Of a stretch of 64,000 bases of DNA, positions 21,176 to 33,670 are shown one piece after another. Where the stretch lies: positions 11,852,017 through 11,916,016 of the forward strand of contig NC_088307.1 of assembly GCF_032854445.1 (NCBI RefSeq), written 5' to 3'. The translations under genes were made by a program, and so were the position numbers. The number at the start of each line of letters is the position of its first letter. Position 1 is the first letter of the stretch. Source of the DNA: Liolophura sinensis (taxonomy: Eukaryota > Mollusca > Polyplacophora > Chitonida > Chitonidae). The notes under the pieces were generated by a model. The model ran no database searches and had not been told where the DNA came from. It saw only the letters and a program-made list of their open reading frames with translations.

Positions 21176-21310
21176 CTTGTGTCGCTGTGACAGTCGTAGA
21201 TGTGGAATCAGTGACAGTTGATGATACACCGGGTGTGGTTGATGATACACCTGGTGTGGTTGATGAAACACCGGGTGTGGTTAATGATACACCGGGTGTG
21301 GTTGTCTCGA
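21176..21310 (-). CDS. Gene 2: TPGVS-repeat stalk exon
   Basis: A 135-bp exon (45 codons), acceptor TTTCCAG and donor GTAAGC, phase 1-1. It encodes four repeats of a nine-residue, 27-bp motif containing TTPGVS, followed by a Thr/Ser-rich end (STVTDSTSTTVTATQ). This is a mucin-like stalk likely to carry O-glycans and to hold the Cys-rich head away from the membrane. It joins the transmembrane exon in frame: CAA G|GC ACA. A decayed partial copy (ACACCGGGTGTG) lies at about 21795-21810. The repeat number may vary between individuals. Confidence 0.85.
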
Positions 21311-21442
21311 CTGGAAACACAGCATAATTGCTTTGTTTATTTAATACTTTCTCCGTCAGTTTACCTAATATTCTCACTGTATAGCTTTATTCATTTCAAT
21401 CTGAACAGTTTTACATACATATAAAAAAAATATTTGTAATGT

Positions 21443-21702
21443 ATTGATTGATTTGATTTAATTTCCGAACTCAAGGACTTTTCTCTTATATGACAGCGGT
21501 CAGCATTGTTGCAGCTAGAGGAAGGCGGAAACCATCACAATCATCCGCAGGTTGCTGGTAGATCTTCCCACGTATGACAGGAGAGGAAGCCAACATGAGC
21601 TGGACTTCAACTGACAGCGACCACGTTGGTGAGAGGCTTCTGGAGAGGCTCCTGTGTCAATGCGCTGCAACAGGACGCTAACCACCAGGCCACGGAAGCC
21701 CA
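21443..21702 (-). repeat. SINE family 1 copy with tRNA-like head
   Basis: Body with CCGCAGGTTGCTGGTAGATC and AGGAAGCCAACATGAGCTGG; the head at the right ends ACGCTAACCACCAGGCCACGG. Confidence 0.82.
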
Positions 21703-22017
21703 CACGTTTGAAATGATGGCGAGACTAGTTTTATGGTGTCAGTTTTTAACGACCATTGAATTCGCTTATCAAGGGAACAGCTACAGATGATGATACACCG
21801 GGTGTGTTTTTTTTTTCCATAAACGGACAAAGCAATAAACACAGTATAATCGCTCTGTTTAGTGACTATTTTCTCCCGTCACTTAACTGGTTCGAACCAT
21901 ATAGCACATATCCTCTTTGTCACTTCACACAACATTTCGACCTTATCAATATTATTAGATAAATCCTTACGGACTTTGCATTTATGACATTTGATAGAAA
22001 ACACTCTACATGTAAAT

Positions 22018-22236
22018 ATGTATTTATTTATTTGATTGTTGGTATGCCATTCTCTAGCATATTTCATTTATACGCGGTCAGCATTATGGTGGGAGGAAAC
22101 CGGGCATACATTCTCACATACGGCGGGAGACGAAGACAGCATGAGCTGGACTTTACCTCACATCGACCCCATTAGTCAGAGGCTTCTGGGTCAATGCGCC
22201 GCGCTGGCGCGTTAATCACATCGGCCATGGAGCCCC
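22018..22236 (-). repeat. SINE family 1 copy with tRNA-like head
   Basis: TATGGTGGGAGGAAACCGGG joined to CACATACGGCGGGAGACG (internal deletion), head ends GCGCGTTAATCACATCGGCC. Confidence 0.82.
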
Positions 22237-22771
22237 CTACGTGGAAACAAAGCGACTTGTGCTTTGATCTTATTCCGCATTAAAGCAATGTCTATGTGAT
22301 ACGGACTTACATCAGTTTTACATTTTAACAGGTATAAAATTCTTGACCTATTCAAGCTAAGGTAACGCCAAAGAATCCTTATTAACAACCTATTCTATGT
22401 CTTGGTCTCGTGTGTCGTAATGTTATGTTTTTGCCAATGCAGGTCACGAACATTTGCGTTCAAACTATTGGCACAAGTCATTATAACCAGATACAGGCAA
22501 AGTTGTTTGATTGAAAGTTTACAAAAAATTAGACTAAATAAAAGTCTTCATGGAAGTGAGTCATTACATTAATTTACATTTTCTTTTCTCATTCGGCACG
22601 TGCATGTGTTATGGTGGCAAAAATTCGGGGAATAAAAGTCTAATCACAAGACATTTTTTTCCGAATTTAAGGAATAGTTTCTTTTACTTAAAGGACAATT
22701 TTCTCTTAATTAAGAGAATGTTATCTGCTAATTAAGACTTTAGGATTTTCCCCAATGTTTTCCCCGTGACA

Positions 22772-22878
22772 CTAATGGGCATCTGTTAAACACTTGCACA
22801 GGTACTTCTTGATGACCTCGCCTTCTGCTACACACATTGTCTTAATTGGGCAAGTATGGCTATTCCCTCTGCACTTTT
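22772..22878 (-). pseudogene. Gene 2: damaged EGF-like exon
   Basis: Homologue of the EGF exon: after an AG at 22879-22880 it reads KC..SHTC..KTMC, a variable loop, then KYLCKC, giving five of six cysteines in register. A TAG at 22772-22774 follows before the sixth cysteine, and the GTTAGT donor of the paralogues is not present at the expected place. Either the exon is dead or it is skipped; skipping a phase 1-1 exon would keep the frame from the Cys-rich exon to the stalk. The loop between cysteines 3 and 4 differs from both other copies. Confidence 0.6.
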
Positions 22879-23359
22879 CTTCAATCACACAAAGGGTTGG
22901 AAATTTTAAAGGCATACTTACTGGTTGTATACACCTTTAAGTGATGGTATCACATGCTCATACATTTTCCGGTAAATGATACACTGGAGTCGTTAAATGC
23001 ATTTACCATGGTCACGTTTCTCTTCACTTATGTTGTCATAGAATTTAGAAAAGAAGTAATTTGCTCCTTCGTGTTAAAACTAATAAGACATGGAATCGAC
23101 AAACGTGTCCACTAACAATAAATGCGTAAAAAAATGTCAGGTGTTTGTTTATGTGCAAATCTGATTCCTCTTCGACTTACGTCAGTTCCTAAGCTCTGAC
23201 CTTCAGATGTCATTTCATACTTGGGTAAAACCCTCTTCCCTTTTTTTCGACACCATGTTCTTGTTATAGATTAACAGGTGGATAAAAACGTCAACTGCTG
23301 TTTAGCAATATTTTGTATCCCTGTCATGTATGCAATAGCTGCCAAAGATGAATACTCAC

Positions 23360-23500
23360 CAACACAGCAGGAAACACGACACCTATTTACGGTCTTTGTT
23401 TTGAGGACGTCATGTATATTTCTGCATTCACAACAGTTTCTTATTCGTCTTATTGTGCACCTGACTTTATGACCACACTGTAGTAGACCAAATATTTGAC
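23360..23500 (-). CDS. Gene 2: diverged cysteine-rich EB-like exon
   Basis: A 141-bp open stretch (47 codons) between a CTTTTCAG acceptor and a GTGAGT donor, phase 1-1, like the other ectodomain exons. It starts with G as they do, has the CGHKVRC pattern recalling CGGQLCGYKAEC of module B, then CCEC, and ends CCVG like module A (YCVG). Cysteines are more numerous (eight) and more basic residues intervene. Position between the signal exon and the EGF-like exon fits module B of gene 2. It was found by reading for splice-bounded phase 1 exons. It could be a decayed copy, but its frame is still open. Confidence 0.55.
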
Positions 23501-26339
23501 CTGAAAAGCAGTGAAATTACAATAAAACTTCATTAAACGAATAATTATTCAATAGTTAAATGTTTAAACTCCCAAACTACAGACCAGTGGCCGACACTCT
23601 ACATTTTCCATTGTCAATCAGTTGTGAGAAATCGTTTAAAATTATACCTGCACCGGCATCCAGATAAGGATCAGAACTACAATGTTATGGCTTGGTGCCT
23701 GTACCAAGACCGCGCGTAACGTTTTGGCTTAAAATTGCTGACGGAGAGACAGACAGAAGGTTCGCTTCACAGATTCTTGGATTCGCGGGTCCAGTTCCGG
23801 ATAAGTACCTAACTGCAATGCATTAGTTCATGTGCCAAGGACAAACTGTGGAGAGAATTTCATCACAGACCTTACATAACTTCTTTACCATATCCTGCTT
23901 TGGTGAAGATTCGGCAAAAAAATCGTGGATCTGGATTCATTTTCCGAACACGTCCAAAGTGAAATAGATTGGTGCTTGTGCCAGAAACAAAGGGTTTCAC
24001 CGAAATCCGTGCACAACTTTTTCCCATAAAGTTCATGACAGACAATGGTAAAAAAACGACTAGAAATGTATTAGATTCGAAAAAATTTAATACCTGCCGC
24101 AAGGTCATACTGCTTGCCAGATGTTATCTAAACCCGCGCATAACTTGTTCCATTAAGTTCCTAACACACAGATAAACTGACAGACAGACAGATAACTTAA
24201 TATAACCTCAGGGGCTAAGGTAATTAACTGAGTTATTGTTGATTAACCTTCAAAGGTGTTCAAACGAAGTGTTAATATCAACCTGTGGTGTGGTATGGGT
24301 TGCATCTCACCATAGCCCGCTCTTTCACACAGAATTCTTGAACAACACTAAGGTCATTGAGGTCACCGTAATGAGGTAGGAAGTGATGTCAAAAAATTTT
24401 ATATTAGATATCATGTTTTTTTTGAGCTGACTCATATGAATTCTCTTCATTCCAACGGACACCTAAAGTATTTTTATGGTATCCAAAGATGATACTTGAC
24501 ATTAAGTGTGACAGTGATGGAAAGCAAGAGTATAGAGAACGCTGTAAAGAGTATGCTGTCGCATTAATCCAATAAAGTGGTCCCCTATCCTTCACCCGCC
24601 GACCACATGCTTTCATCCGTGAGAATTATGATCAGCAAAACTTTGACATCTTCTGACGTGGACAGTTAACTTGCCAATAACGAAATGTTATACGCAGGAT
24701 GTAAATAATTCGCAGCTATCGTGAATTCACGCTTGTTCGGTGTAAGACAAGGGACGAAACACTCAAAACCTCTATGTAATTGTTTCTATGTTCATGTTCG
24801 ATTCGTCAGAGTCAAGACTAAGAAATAAAATGCACACTTGTAAGAGACATGCCATAGTTCGATAAAAATTAAGGGATGTATTTTTCAGATTCAAGTTGAC
24901 AGATTCACTACATATATTCTAAGGAAAATCAATGCGCCCGTGTAACCTTCCTACCTGCTATCAAGGGGATTACGAAGCCTATTCCATAATTTTATAATAC
25001 ATAGGTTACTTCCTTTTTCAATGATTTACCTCCCCTTTACAGATATGTGTCCTTACAGAATAACATGAGTGTCAGGTATTATTTTTGTCAAGAGGTAAAA
25101 GTTATAAGCTTATCGTTAATCCCACCCTCCGTATTATACGTTAAGTGAATGTTTAAAAATGACCAAAAAACACCCTGAAAACTCAAAAATCTGCCAAAAA
25201 TTAAAATGAAATGTTGTCAGTTGAAAGGAAATGGATCATGCGCAGGGCGCTCAGTAAACCTCAGATGTAGACAAACATAGCTGCTTACACACATAAAAGA
25301 AGTACTTACGACTGGCTCGTAGCAGGATCGGCCAAAAAGAGGCAAGAAAAAGAGCTCGACAGGTTGACAAGCAAGTCTAGCGTTGTAATGGGTGGTCAGT
25401 TTGAACGGTGCAATACACTGAAGAAAGAAAATGGTCTCACGAAGCACAGAGAAATCGCTTAGTTAGTGCATGGTGAACTTCCGGTTGAATATTCATGAGA
25501 TATTCTTAGTGTTGAATACAAATAACGACAGGACTTTTTCGGTCTCGGACTCAATGAATGTTTTTCATTTCAACGAGAGGGATTTAGTTTATGAGCGAAC
25601 TTTAATATTTTGTTAAGATGTCGCAATCAGAATTTGTTTGAAAATCGAAATTTTGTCACTTTAATGCATATGGGACTAAGGAAAACATTGCCCTTTACTT
25701 TGTCAATTTCTCAACGCACAGAAGCACACTGCAATGATTCAAATGTAGTTAAAGAAATTTAACAGGCAGATTAGTCACAGTTCATCACAATGGTTGTTTA
25801 AATTCCATCTCATTGGTACTTCCAAATACTAATGACATTAGATGAACCCATACCTGCCGTCAAGGGGGGATAATCCATCAACAGGGAAGTAATTTATGTA
25901 TTACGAAAACACGGAATATCGAAGGATCAACCGGTATGATTAGAAGACACCTCGAAGACAAATTGATCGAACCTTTATGTTAACAGTTCTAATTTTAATA
26001 GATCTGGTGGCGGTAACCATCGCCTCAAAACAGGACACAATCCTCTCACCATAACACATAAAATTCTTCCTCACAGTTTCACATATTTCAAACTCAGACT
26101 GAAGTAATCTTTCATTATCGCCAGGTAGATGTCTTCTTTCAACAGTATCATTTTCTCAGCCCCATTATATGTTCCTTTTCAATACATAACCGTGCTATGC
26201 CTTGACTGCTTTCTTTTACATATGCATGTATATATCAGTGGATCATCTTGCCAGCTACAAATTCCACAGATCAAGCACCACTTTTGGTAAATCTTGTAAA
26301 TACTTGTACTGTTTCATAAAATGCTTAGCCCGTTATCTG

Positions 26340-26440
26340 TTTCTCCCGGGATCTGTCCTCTCACCATAATAAGTAAAATATTCTTGAGGACGGCGTAAAA
26401 TACCAGTGAAATAAATGAATAAATAAATAAATAAACGTGC
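26340..26440 (+). repeat. SINE family 1, 3' end
   Basis: CACCATAATAAGTAAAATAT and TTGAGGACGGCGTAAAATAC, ending in (AAATA)n. Confidence 0.75.
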
Positions 26441-26469
26441 AAATCAACACAAACTATTCCGTTCTCCGA

Positions 26470-26615
26470 CCGTACGTGAGAAAATCTTCGACAACCTGCG
26501 GATGGTTGTGGGCTTGCCTCGGGCTCTAAACGGTTTTCTCACACCATAACTCTGGTCACCTTCGTATAAGTGAATTTTTCTTGAATACGCCGTAAAACAA
26601 ATAAATATATAAATC
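26470..26615 (+). repeat. SINE family 1 copy, 5' truncated
   Basis: CAACCTGCGGATGGTTGTGG, then ATACGCCGTAAAACAAATAA; directly follows the previous SINE piece. Confidence 0.8.
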
Positions 26616-26689
26616 AAAACTTCATACTCTGGCCGAAGCATGCTTGGGTGAGGACGAGCTCTGGTAGTGCCCAGCAGCGCCCAACAATA

Positions 26690-29600
26690 TTCAGTGAACA
26701 GAAGTTACCCTAGCCATACATACTGGGACACGCTTGATACCACCATGCCACCAAAGCCTCAAAAATCGGACAACTTTGATAAAATCCTTAGAACTACAAC
26801 AAGAACCATCACCATGCTGCACAAGCTTTAGAAATCGGACAAGCCTAACAAAAGTCTTAGATCTACAACAAAAAGCGAATCTAAAGGTCAAAACTGCAGT
26901 GATCCTGGCGACGAGAGAGAAGTAATAGTCTAAACTGAAGAGGTCGTGGAACAACGCGACGAAGACAAAAAGTTCCGTGAGTTAATGGTGAATTCGGTGA
27001 GTGACATTCAACAAACTCGATACAAGGTACATGCAACTCAGCAAAGTTCACTTGAGCGCCTCTCTCAAGAACTCAACAGTCTCTCATTTCTAGCCTACAG
27101 CATAGTGAATCTATCGTTCAAATTATGGACAAAGCTCAGAGGAGTCACGCCGAGGAAATCAAAAAAACTTAAATCCAGTATGCAAGCACTTTCTGTGGAA
27201 AACCGTGACCTTCAGGAAAGAACCCTTGATCAGGAACGGTATAGTCGGGGATATAATTTACGTTTCGGAGGAACTGATGAAAAGTCTAATGACAATGCTT
27301 TTCCAGATTGTTATTGAATGCAAGCTAAAACCGAAGGACATCAGTATTGAAAACGCAGACCGTGTGGTAAAACAAAGAGAGAGTCGCCATACTTTGGACT
27401 AAAGTCTCGTACCGTCCCCAGCGAAGAGAACATTTATTTAAGGCCAATGGAATCCTGAAAGATCCATCTTTATCTGTAACTGGAGACATGCCCCCTGAAG
27501 ACACGCGTCGAAAGAACAATGCTAGGGATCTGATGATCAGATACTACATGGAAGAGAAAAAGGTGTGTTTTGCGCGACGGAAGCTGTTTGTGGTGTCTAT
27601 TCCTGAGAACTAGTGATTCGCTCGCTGAGTATCCAAACATATGCCTCCTCCCTTCGTTTCCCAATTAGTAACTTTGGACAATTTGCAGCTGCATGTTAAT
27701 CAGCATGTATTGGATAATGCGCCGTTGCATCTTACATGTATATACCATGTTCTAATTTTAACACCTTTCTTGAACGCTATATTTTCTCTGTATGTTTTCT
27801 CTTTACCGTATATATATATATGTTTATGTAATAGAGGTATATTCATGCAGAACTACTCTGATGTAAGCAAGTGTTTGTGTACACATAAAGTCAATTGCAT
27901 TATCTGGTGGTATAGGGTAGCTGTCGGTAGCTCCCTCAATATAGCACACCACACTTTGCTAAAACCAGTTTTCATGCATGCTGCTTTCGTGCTTCTTTCA
28001 CAAGTTCTTACTAAAATACTCTGTACAATGAAAACCGGTCTGGCCCTTTATGAATTGTGTCAAGACACTGCTCGTGACCCCCGTGTCGTAGCCACAGTGC
28101 GTGCACGTTTTCAACTCATAACCGCTTTATCATTATATCCAACCACAGTGCATGGACTATGTGCCTACTACAAAAACGTGTGTCTTTTTAGTGAAAAACT
28201 AAGAACAGCCCTTCGTAATATACCCGCAAACAAAAAATGTATCAGCTTAGGTGGTTTCAATATAAACTTATTAAAGTGTGATAGCCATTTACCATCGAAA
28301 GATTCTCCTTTTCGTTTCCATTACAAAAGCTACCCTTAGAGAGATAAGATGTTTATAAACTTGCATGCTCAATGCAATTTCTCCAATATATTTTTAACAA
28401 ATATGTCTAACCACTTCCCTATATTCAATATCTTTTCGACTAATGCTTTTTTTGAAAGAAACCTCAACTTACTCTTTTCCCCAAAAGACTACAGAACAAG
28501 TCAATCTGTTTATAGAAAACGTCAAAATATAGACTGGCATGACGTTCTATCATCGGATAGTGTTAATGATGCTATCCCTGTTTTACTGGGAAATTATCCA
28601 TAACTTACGACAGATGCTTTCCTGTCGTGACCATAGACAGCCCATCAACCCATACTCTCAAACCTTGGGTCACACGAGGCATTTTACAGTGTGTATTCGA
28701 GAAGAACAAACTTCATCGCAAGTATTTGAAATCTTCTGATATAGAGACTCGCGTCAATTGTAGGACGTAAAGGAACAAACTGAACAACTTTATCCGTTTT
28801 TCGCGAGAGGATTACTTTGCAAAAACTAAACGGCCAAAATTACAGTATGAAAGGAACTTGGAAAGTATTGAATGATCTAATGGAACGTGGTAAATGTTTT
28901 AATATTGATGAGTTATCTGTTTTAGAAAAGTGCCATTTGCAATAGATTTAATGACTTTTTAGTTCCAGTCTTAATGCTAAGATACCCCCAAGCCTTGAAC
29001 ATTTTTCAGATTTTTCTCTTGTCTCGCCTAATCTTGTTGAAACCATTATACACTGTCTAAAGTCATCAGCTCAAGGCTTAGATGACATTTGCCTGTCTGA
29101 TGTCAAACTTGTTGCAAAAGATATTTCATCTCCCCTTGTTCATATAATTAATTTGTCCCTTATGTCGGGATATATGCCGTCTTTGTTGAAATGTGCAAAA
29201 ATTACCCCCATCTTTAAATGTGGTGACGCTAATGATATCACAAACGACCGTCCTATCTCGATATTACCCAGTCTGAGCAAAATAATGGAAAAAATAGTTG
29301 TGAACATGATGAATGATTTTCTGACAGCCAACGACATCATTTCGCCCAAACAATTTGGTTTTAGAACTGGGCACTCTACTACTCACGCGGATTGCACTCT
29401 TTGCCAAAGACGCCAATCAACATTTTGTCGTGACTTTCCTTGACCTGTCAAAAACTTTTTGACACTGTCAACCACAAAATCCTTCCACAAAAACTCTAAT
29501 ACTATGAGTTCGAGCTCACACCGCTCACAGGTTTGAGAACTATCTATCTGGGCGATCCTAATCAGTTCACTTTGATGGAAATATGTCAAAAGACCGTAAG

Positions 29601-30810
29601 GTAGATTGTGGTGTTCTCCAAGGCTCCATTCTCGGTCCTGTATTATTTTTATTGCACATCAATGACATGACAGCATCGTCAGATATTCTGGATTTTACAT
29701 TATTTGTTGATAATACAAGTATCTGCAGTTATGCGCCAAGGCTGTATCCACTATGTCTGACGAGTTGCATAAAATATTTGGTTGGCTTACAGCTAACCTC
29801 TTGTCCCCTAATATTAGTAAAATAACATGCATGCATATAAATGTATCCAAAAATAAGGCACTTCCGCTACTGTTACATTTACGTGGGGTTGAAATAGCCA
29901 GCCTGCAAGAACACAAGTTCTTGGGAGTTTCTTTTAATTCAAGGCTGCCTTGGACATCTCAGTTAACCTTTTTAGTAAGGAAGTATCCAGAAATATTGGC
30001 ATCATCAAACAGATTCGATCAAATATCAACAAAAAATACCGCTTATTTTGTACCACTCTCTGATATTCTCTTATCTTTCCTATGCAAATGTTTTATGGCG
30101 CAAGACATCATCTCCATCTCTTAGTAATTCTGCAGAAATGCATCATCCGCCTGATCACTTTTTCACAGACTAGATCATGCGGCTCGAATAGTTAAGAACC
30201 TCACAATTGTCCTACTTGGACAAATACACAGACACTCATCCTTGCTACTCGCACATAAATTCACTCACCAATCACTCTCTCTTTCTCACAAATTTATACA
30301 GCTGTTCAAAAGACAATCTGATGTTCACAATTACCCAACCAGGTCTTATTCTTTCTATCTCAATGTGCGTTGTCTAACTTCAAATCAATCCACACATTTC
30401 ATCAGATCATCAGCCCGAAGGGACTGGAATAGACTCCCTTCAAACCTCAAAGTAATCAACATCACGTCTTTATTCAAATCCAGGTTAAAAGATTTTTAAA
30501 TTAACAATATTTGATCCACATTAGTCATACAATCTACGAGACAGAAGGTGTCACACAAAATATTATTCACACTATTAACTTAGTTTATAGTGTTTATAGT
30601 GTTACATTTCTATGTAAGTTTTTTTTCCAAGTGATTTTCTTTTGTTAATATAATTGATCACTAATTATCGCTCCTCAACAAGCATGTATTATTATTATTA
30701 TTTGATAATAATGAGTCAGAGATAGTACAAATACAAGAACTTTATTCCCGCCATTTACAAGATATGTCATTATACATATATTTACGTATGGTGAATAAAC
30801 ATTCAATTCA
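26690..30810 (+). mobile_element. Degraded non-LTR retrotransposon (CR1/L2/Jockey group)
   Basis: Left part: ORF1-like frames from the ATG at 26745, with a coiled-coil stretch (LKSSMQALSVENRDLQERTL) and ERYSRGYNLRF, similar to ORF1 proteins of L1/CR1-type elements. From about 28240: GGFNINLLKCDSH, an endonuclease phrase. 29080-29800: reverse transcriptase with KITPIF, RPISILPSLSKIMEKIV, QFGFRTGHSTTHA, GVLQGSILGPVLFLLHIND, and FVDNT where active elements have (Y/F)ADDT. The end (30242-30499) has a DWNRLPSNLK segment common at the C-terminus of such LINEs. Many stops and frameshifts make it inactive. It lies antisense to gene 2. Confidence 0.85.
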
Positions 30811-31329
30811 GTTCAAAACCTTCCGTAAACGTTTACTGTGTACTTTAAGGTTGTCAGTTAAGGTGAATCATCTTCAATACTTACTGCGGAGTTTATCTGG
30901 GCCACCTGGTTGAAGCACCTCACCTATTGTGTTATGTATGGAAGCCCTTTGAGGCCTTCGTTCCGCCGTTTTTATAAATACTTGTACAGGAGCTGACGCC
31001 CCGTGCCACTGTCAAAATTGGACCATCTCTAAATTTGAAATATTGGCCTCGACAAGACACTACAAAAAATGTAAACGTCGTGGTTCGCTTGCTCCGGTGT
31101 TACCAATCGATGGTGGCTATGGTCTATCATACTTGTACAGCTTTACCTGTTATTACTGGAACTACGCACAGGTGAGCTCTGCTTGTAAAGTTGGAATGTA
31201 TGAGCTCCGGAAATGGATGTCATTTTGTAAATCTGTTTTTCAGAATTTGCTCTGCCATCATCAAAAGTAGACTTAGATGATTGTTTTTACAATATCTACA
31301 AGCCAATTTGTATACATGTACCTATATAC

Positions 31330-31468
31330 TGATCCATTATACTGATACGGGTCAACCAGTTCTTGCTCTGGCCCCTTAATGCTGAACTCCAAAGGAGGAA
31401 GTCAAGTGTGACCCGATTCGGGATTGACAAAGGATCTGCCGTCTCCTGACGCGGGCGCTCTATTGAGG
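31330..31468 (-). repeat. SINE family 3, head fragment
   Basis: TATACTGATACGGGTCAACC to GGGCGCTCTATTGAGGG; the tail end is absent. Confidence 0.7.
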
Positions 31469-31644
31469 GTTTGGATATATCCTACGTGTACATGTTTATA
31501 TATATTCGCCAGCCTGATCCAGATTTCCAAATAAATCACTGTACCCAAGATTATTTATTGATGTGATTGGTGTATAACTATATCTTACTTATACGACGAC
31601 AGCACACGATTAGTTGTGCGATGTAAAACACTAAGGATGTACAG

Positions 31645-31815
31645 TACGTGGCAATTTCTTCCAGCAATCTGCGGATAGTTGTGGGTTTCCCTTGGTCTTT
31701 CCCCGGTTTCCTCCCACCATAATGCTGGCCACCGTCATATAAGTGAAATATTCTTGAGTACGGAGTAAAACACCAGTGAAATGAATGAATGAATAAATAA
31801 ATAAATAAAACGCTA
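31645..31815 (+). repeat. SINE family 1 copy, 5' truncated
   Basis: CGGTTTCCTCCCACCATAAT and TTCTTGAGTACGGAGTAAAA, tail (AATAA)n. Shared with 44485-44645. Confidence 0.85.
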
Positions 31816-31994
31816 AGGATACACACATACTCAAGGTAAGCAGTGGAGGGGAGGGAGGGGGTAGAGGGGTATAGTGCAAATTGAGGTTATTCCATACGCT
31901 TACAGAAACTTACAGAAAGAGTGATATAACCAGTAAATCAATCTAGTAAAATATGTGGTTAAAACCAAATCTCTTATGTGGCAAAAGAACTCAC

Positions 31995-32073
31995 CTTGAC
32001 TAATGGCAATTTGGGCAAGTATACATATACACACCAAAGCGAGTAACTCGTCCCAGGTTACATGGGCCGTCAT
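31995..32073 (-). CDS. Gene 2 exon 1: start codon and signal peptide
   Basis: Paralogue of the gene 1 signal exon: ATG at 32073, 26 codons plus one base, hydrophobic core with two extra residues (LALVCICILAQIAIS), ending SQ-G at a GTGAGT donor, phase 1. Assigned to the tail at 16958-18546 because it is the only signal exon between that tail and the next tail at 35.9 kb. The first intron would be about 8.5 kb and holds a LINE. No EB-A exon was found between this exon and the Cys-rich exon at 23500, so either gene 2 lost it or it has diverged beyond recognition. Confidence 0.75.
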
Positions 32074-32940
32074 CTTCACACGCTTACACCGTTCTGCGTG
32101 TAGATGACATTGCGTACAGTCAAAATGTACGTTGATGTATACAAACATGTACTATTCTACCAACAAAATCAGGTCGCGAGTTTGTCCTCCTGGTCTAAAT
32201 TTCAATGTGTTGTGTATGCGTACTGCCAAGCGTATAAAGGCCTATTTAGAACTTCAACCAAATGTTCGCGCTAAAAAGGGTTAATCGTTAAACAATAAAG
32301 AACACCTTTGAATATTTGCAATATTACAATATTCGCATTTTCAAATATACTTTGTAGCTTTTGGCTGAGGTTTTATAAAATATTTACTCTTTTTTTGTCG
32401 TTAGTTTTACATAGTAAGTGTGCAATACGATAGGTTACCATAGTAACGTGCCTATTCGTGAAATTATTTCCGTGTATGTGTCTCCTGCCGTAATTCATGC
32501 GGGTTACAAAACCAAGTGACGTCACTTCACGCATTGCTATTGTGGAAATCTGCATAACGACCTGATAGATCACATAAGATCCCATGTTCATCTTGGTAAA
32601 TACACAAAATTTTATTTGATCATGGATTTGGGGGATTTTTCTTTTTAAAAAAATTGTCTGTTTAGCCCCTTTAACTGTGACTGTCGATGGGCGGATCGTT
32701 GACATATATGAATGCCAGACAAGATTGAGCTAGGTCTAAAATATGAACCTATAGCCACCAAAACCATATAAAGAAAATGCTATTTAGATGAGATATAAAG
32801 TCATTATGTTTTTTTACTTGATCGATGTTTTACGCTGTACTCAAGAACATTTTGCTTATACAACGGTAGCCAGCTTTATGCCTCTGTTCTGTTCAAACAA
32901 TGCATAAATATACTTTCATATCCTTTTTTTAGGGGAGGGG

Positions 32941-33226
32941 TGAAAAGAGTTATAGGCGTTCAAATATTTGATTTCCAAGGTGGGCTTTATGGACCATACT
33001 ATAAGAGTTCAGGAACAGGAAGCATTGCCAACTCTAATCACGACACTGTATGTTGGAACTCTTTTTACCCGTAAGTAAAAGACCACTGGGATAATGTTCT
33101 CAAAAATCCCTTCCTTCTGGTGAACATCAGGGAAAAGGTAATGTGGCGTCAGACTTCCCAACTACAGTCAGTATGGTTCATAAAGCCCACCATAGTATTA
33201 TTTGAATGCCTATCAACACTCTTGAA
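32941..33226. mobile_element. MITE-like inverted-repeat element
   Basis: GGTGGGCTTTATGGACCATA at about 32979 is matched inverted by TATGGTTCATAAAGCCCACC ending at 33191 (one mismatch), and the arms extend outward to ATAGGC(G/A)TTCAAATA on both sides. About 286 bp in all, no coding capacity. A clear target-site duplication was not found. Confidence 0.6.
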
Positions 33227-33547
33227 AAAATCTGAAAAATTAAATAAAAGCATTTTTTAAGCAATGTTTTTAGGTTTCTATGTGATGAACCTTACGTCAC
33301 ACTTTAGCTTTCTTTTACTTTAAGCAACTGTTATTGATCACATTTACTGCAACATGGTCGTCTGAAAAAGGTTTAACAAAAAGTTATTTAGAGTGGATAA
33401 AAGATGGATAAGATTTCGAAGCTGAACGTTTGTAAACTTGGGAAGTTGCTGATGAAAGAGATGTCATGTGTGCCTCTGAAAGACGATGAGATAAGTGACC
33501 GGAAAATTAATGTCAGTAAAGGTTATCATTCAGTATCGGCAGCACAT

Positions 33548-33670
33548 TGGCGGCAATGACTCACCCTGCCACAAGAAGATATAATATATGTACGCACACA
33601 TAATGACTCCTCGTCATCATATGATTAAAATCAATGTTCAGGACGACCTTAAACCCAAAGCATACATACA
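33548..33670 (+). repeat. SINE family 2, 3' part
   Basis: ATATAATATATGTACGCACA, CTCCTCGTCATCATATGATT and ACCTTAAACCCAAAGC, the tail shared by SINE families 2 and 3. Confidence 0.65.

Larger units (their letters stand above)
21311..22771. other. Gene 2 intron between EGF-like and stalk exons
   Basis: Holds two nearly complete minus SINEs (21443-21702, 22018-22236) and a decayed piece of the TPGVS stalk exon near 21795. No other exon seen. Confidence 0.6.
23501..31994. other. Gene 2 first intron
   Basis: About 8.5 kb. 23501-26340 shows no recognisable gene; the frame at 25217-25447 on minus is flanked by an acceptor-like CTTCAG and a GTAAGT but lacks the cysteine pattern. Two SINE pieces lie at 26340-26615, a LINE at about 26690-30810, then SINE fragments at 31330-31468 and 31645-31815. 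Confidence 0.55.

Noticed and set aside
25217-25447. Possible extra exon of gene 2 with an acceptor-like CTTCAG and a GTAAGT
   Set aside because: Only phase 0 is open, unlike the phase 1 exons, and there is no six-cysteine pattern or paralogue.
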